Source: Alligator mississippiensis (lineage: Eukaryota; Chordata; Crocodylia; Alligatoridae). Taken from it: DNA of 64,000 nt. How positions within the stretch are numbered: the first letter of the stretch is position 1; every line of letters starts with the position of its first letter. The position numbers were made by a program, and so were the translations under genes. A model generated the notes under the pieces. That model was given only the letters and a program-made list of their open reading frames with translations. It did not search any database and was not told the origin of the DNA. Location: the NCBI RefSeq assembly GCF_030867095.1, contig NC_081829.1, forward strand, positions 87,422,261 to 87,486,260. The letters run 5' to 3'. Shown one piece after another: positions 63,991 through 64,000 of this stretch.

Positions 63991-64000
63991 CATGTGTATG

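Overview
This window is vertebrate nuclear DNA, most likely from a crocodilian, with a turtle as the alternative. It holds many CR1 LINE 3' ends, MIR-type SINEs, short hAT-like elements with 8-bp target duplications, one GC-rich LTR and one decayed Ty3/Gypsy element. Coding sequence comes as short exons bounded by GT/AG sites. The species call is inference from repeat style and the very high conservation of the single gene. No bacterial, CRISPR or phage-like system is present.

The only protein-coding gene I can support is GRK5 (G protein-coupled receptor kinase 5) on the minus strand. Ten exons between 58737 and 32561 encode residues 179-590, counted on the 590-residue human protein. They cover the glycine loop, catalytic lysine, RDLKPEN and DLG motifs, nuclear localisation signal, autophosphorylation sites, C-terminal amphipathic helix and stop codon. 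All splice sites are canonical and the reading frame is intact. The total length fits the human protein exactly, so this looks like a working gene. Exons for residues 1-178 lie beyond the right edge.

Layout from left to right. 1-31860 is the region downstream of GRK5. It has no recognisable gene and carries CR1 pieces, SINE remnants, hAT-like elements, a GC-rich foldback (1855-2400), a 1.64-kb LTR unit with a 5-bp target duplication (6977-8617), and a multi-hairpin element (26162-26533). 31860-32560 is probable GRK5 3' UTR, though its true end is unclear. 32561-58737 holds the ten exons and nine introns. The two long introns (39198-48395 and 50719-57050) carry most of the transposons, and one CpG-rich stretch with a strong CTCF-like motif lies at 40780-41460. 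58738-64000 is part of the next upstream intron and ends in a dead Gypsy element.

The most notable observations are the rearranged LTR unit, the chained-hairpin element, a set of hAT-like insertions with readable target duplications, a minisatellite about 150 bp upstream (on the minus strand) of a kinase exon, two pairs of short unexplained dispersed repeats, and the intronic CTCF-like site. None amounts to a clearly new biological system.
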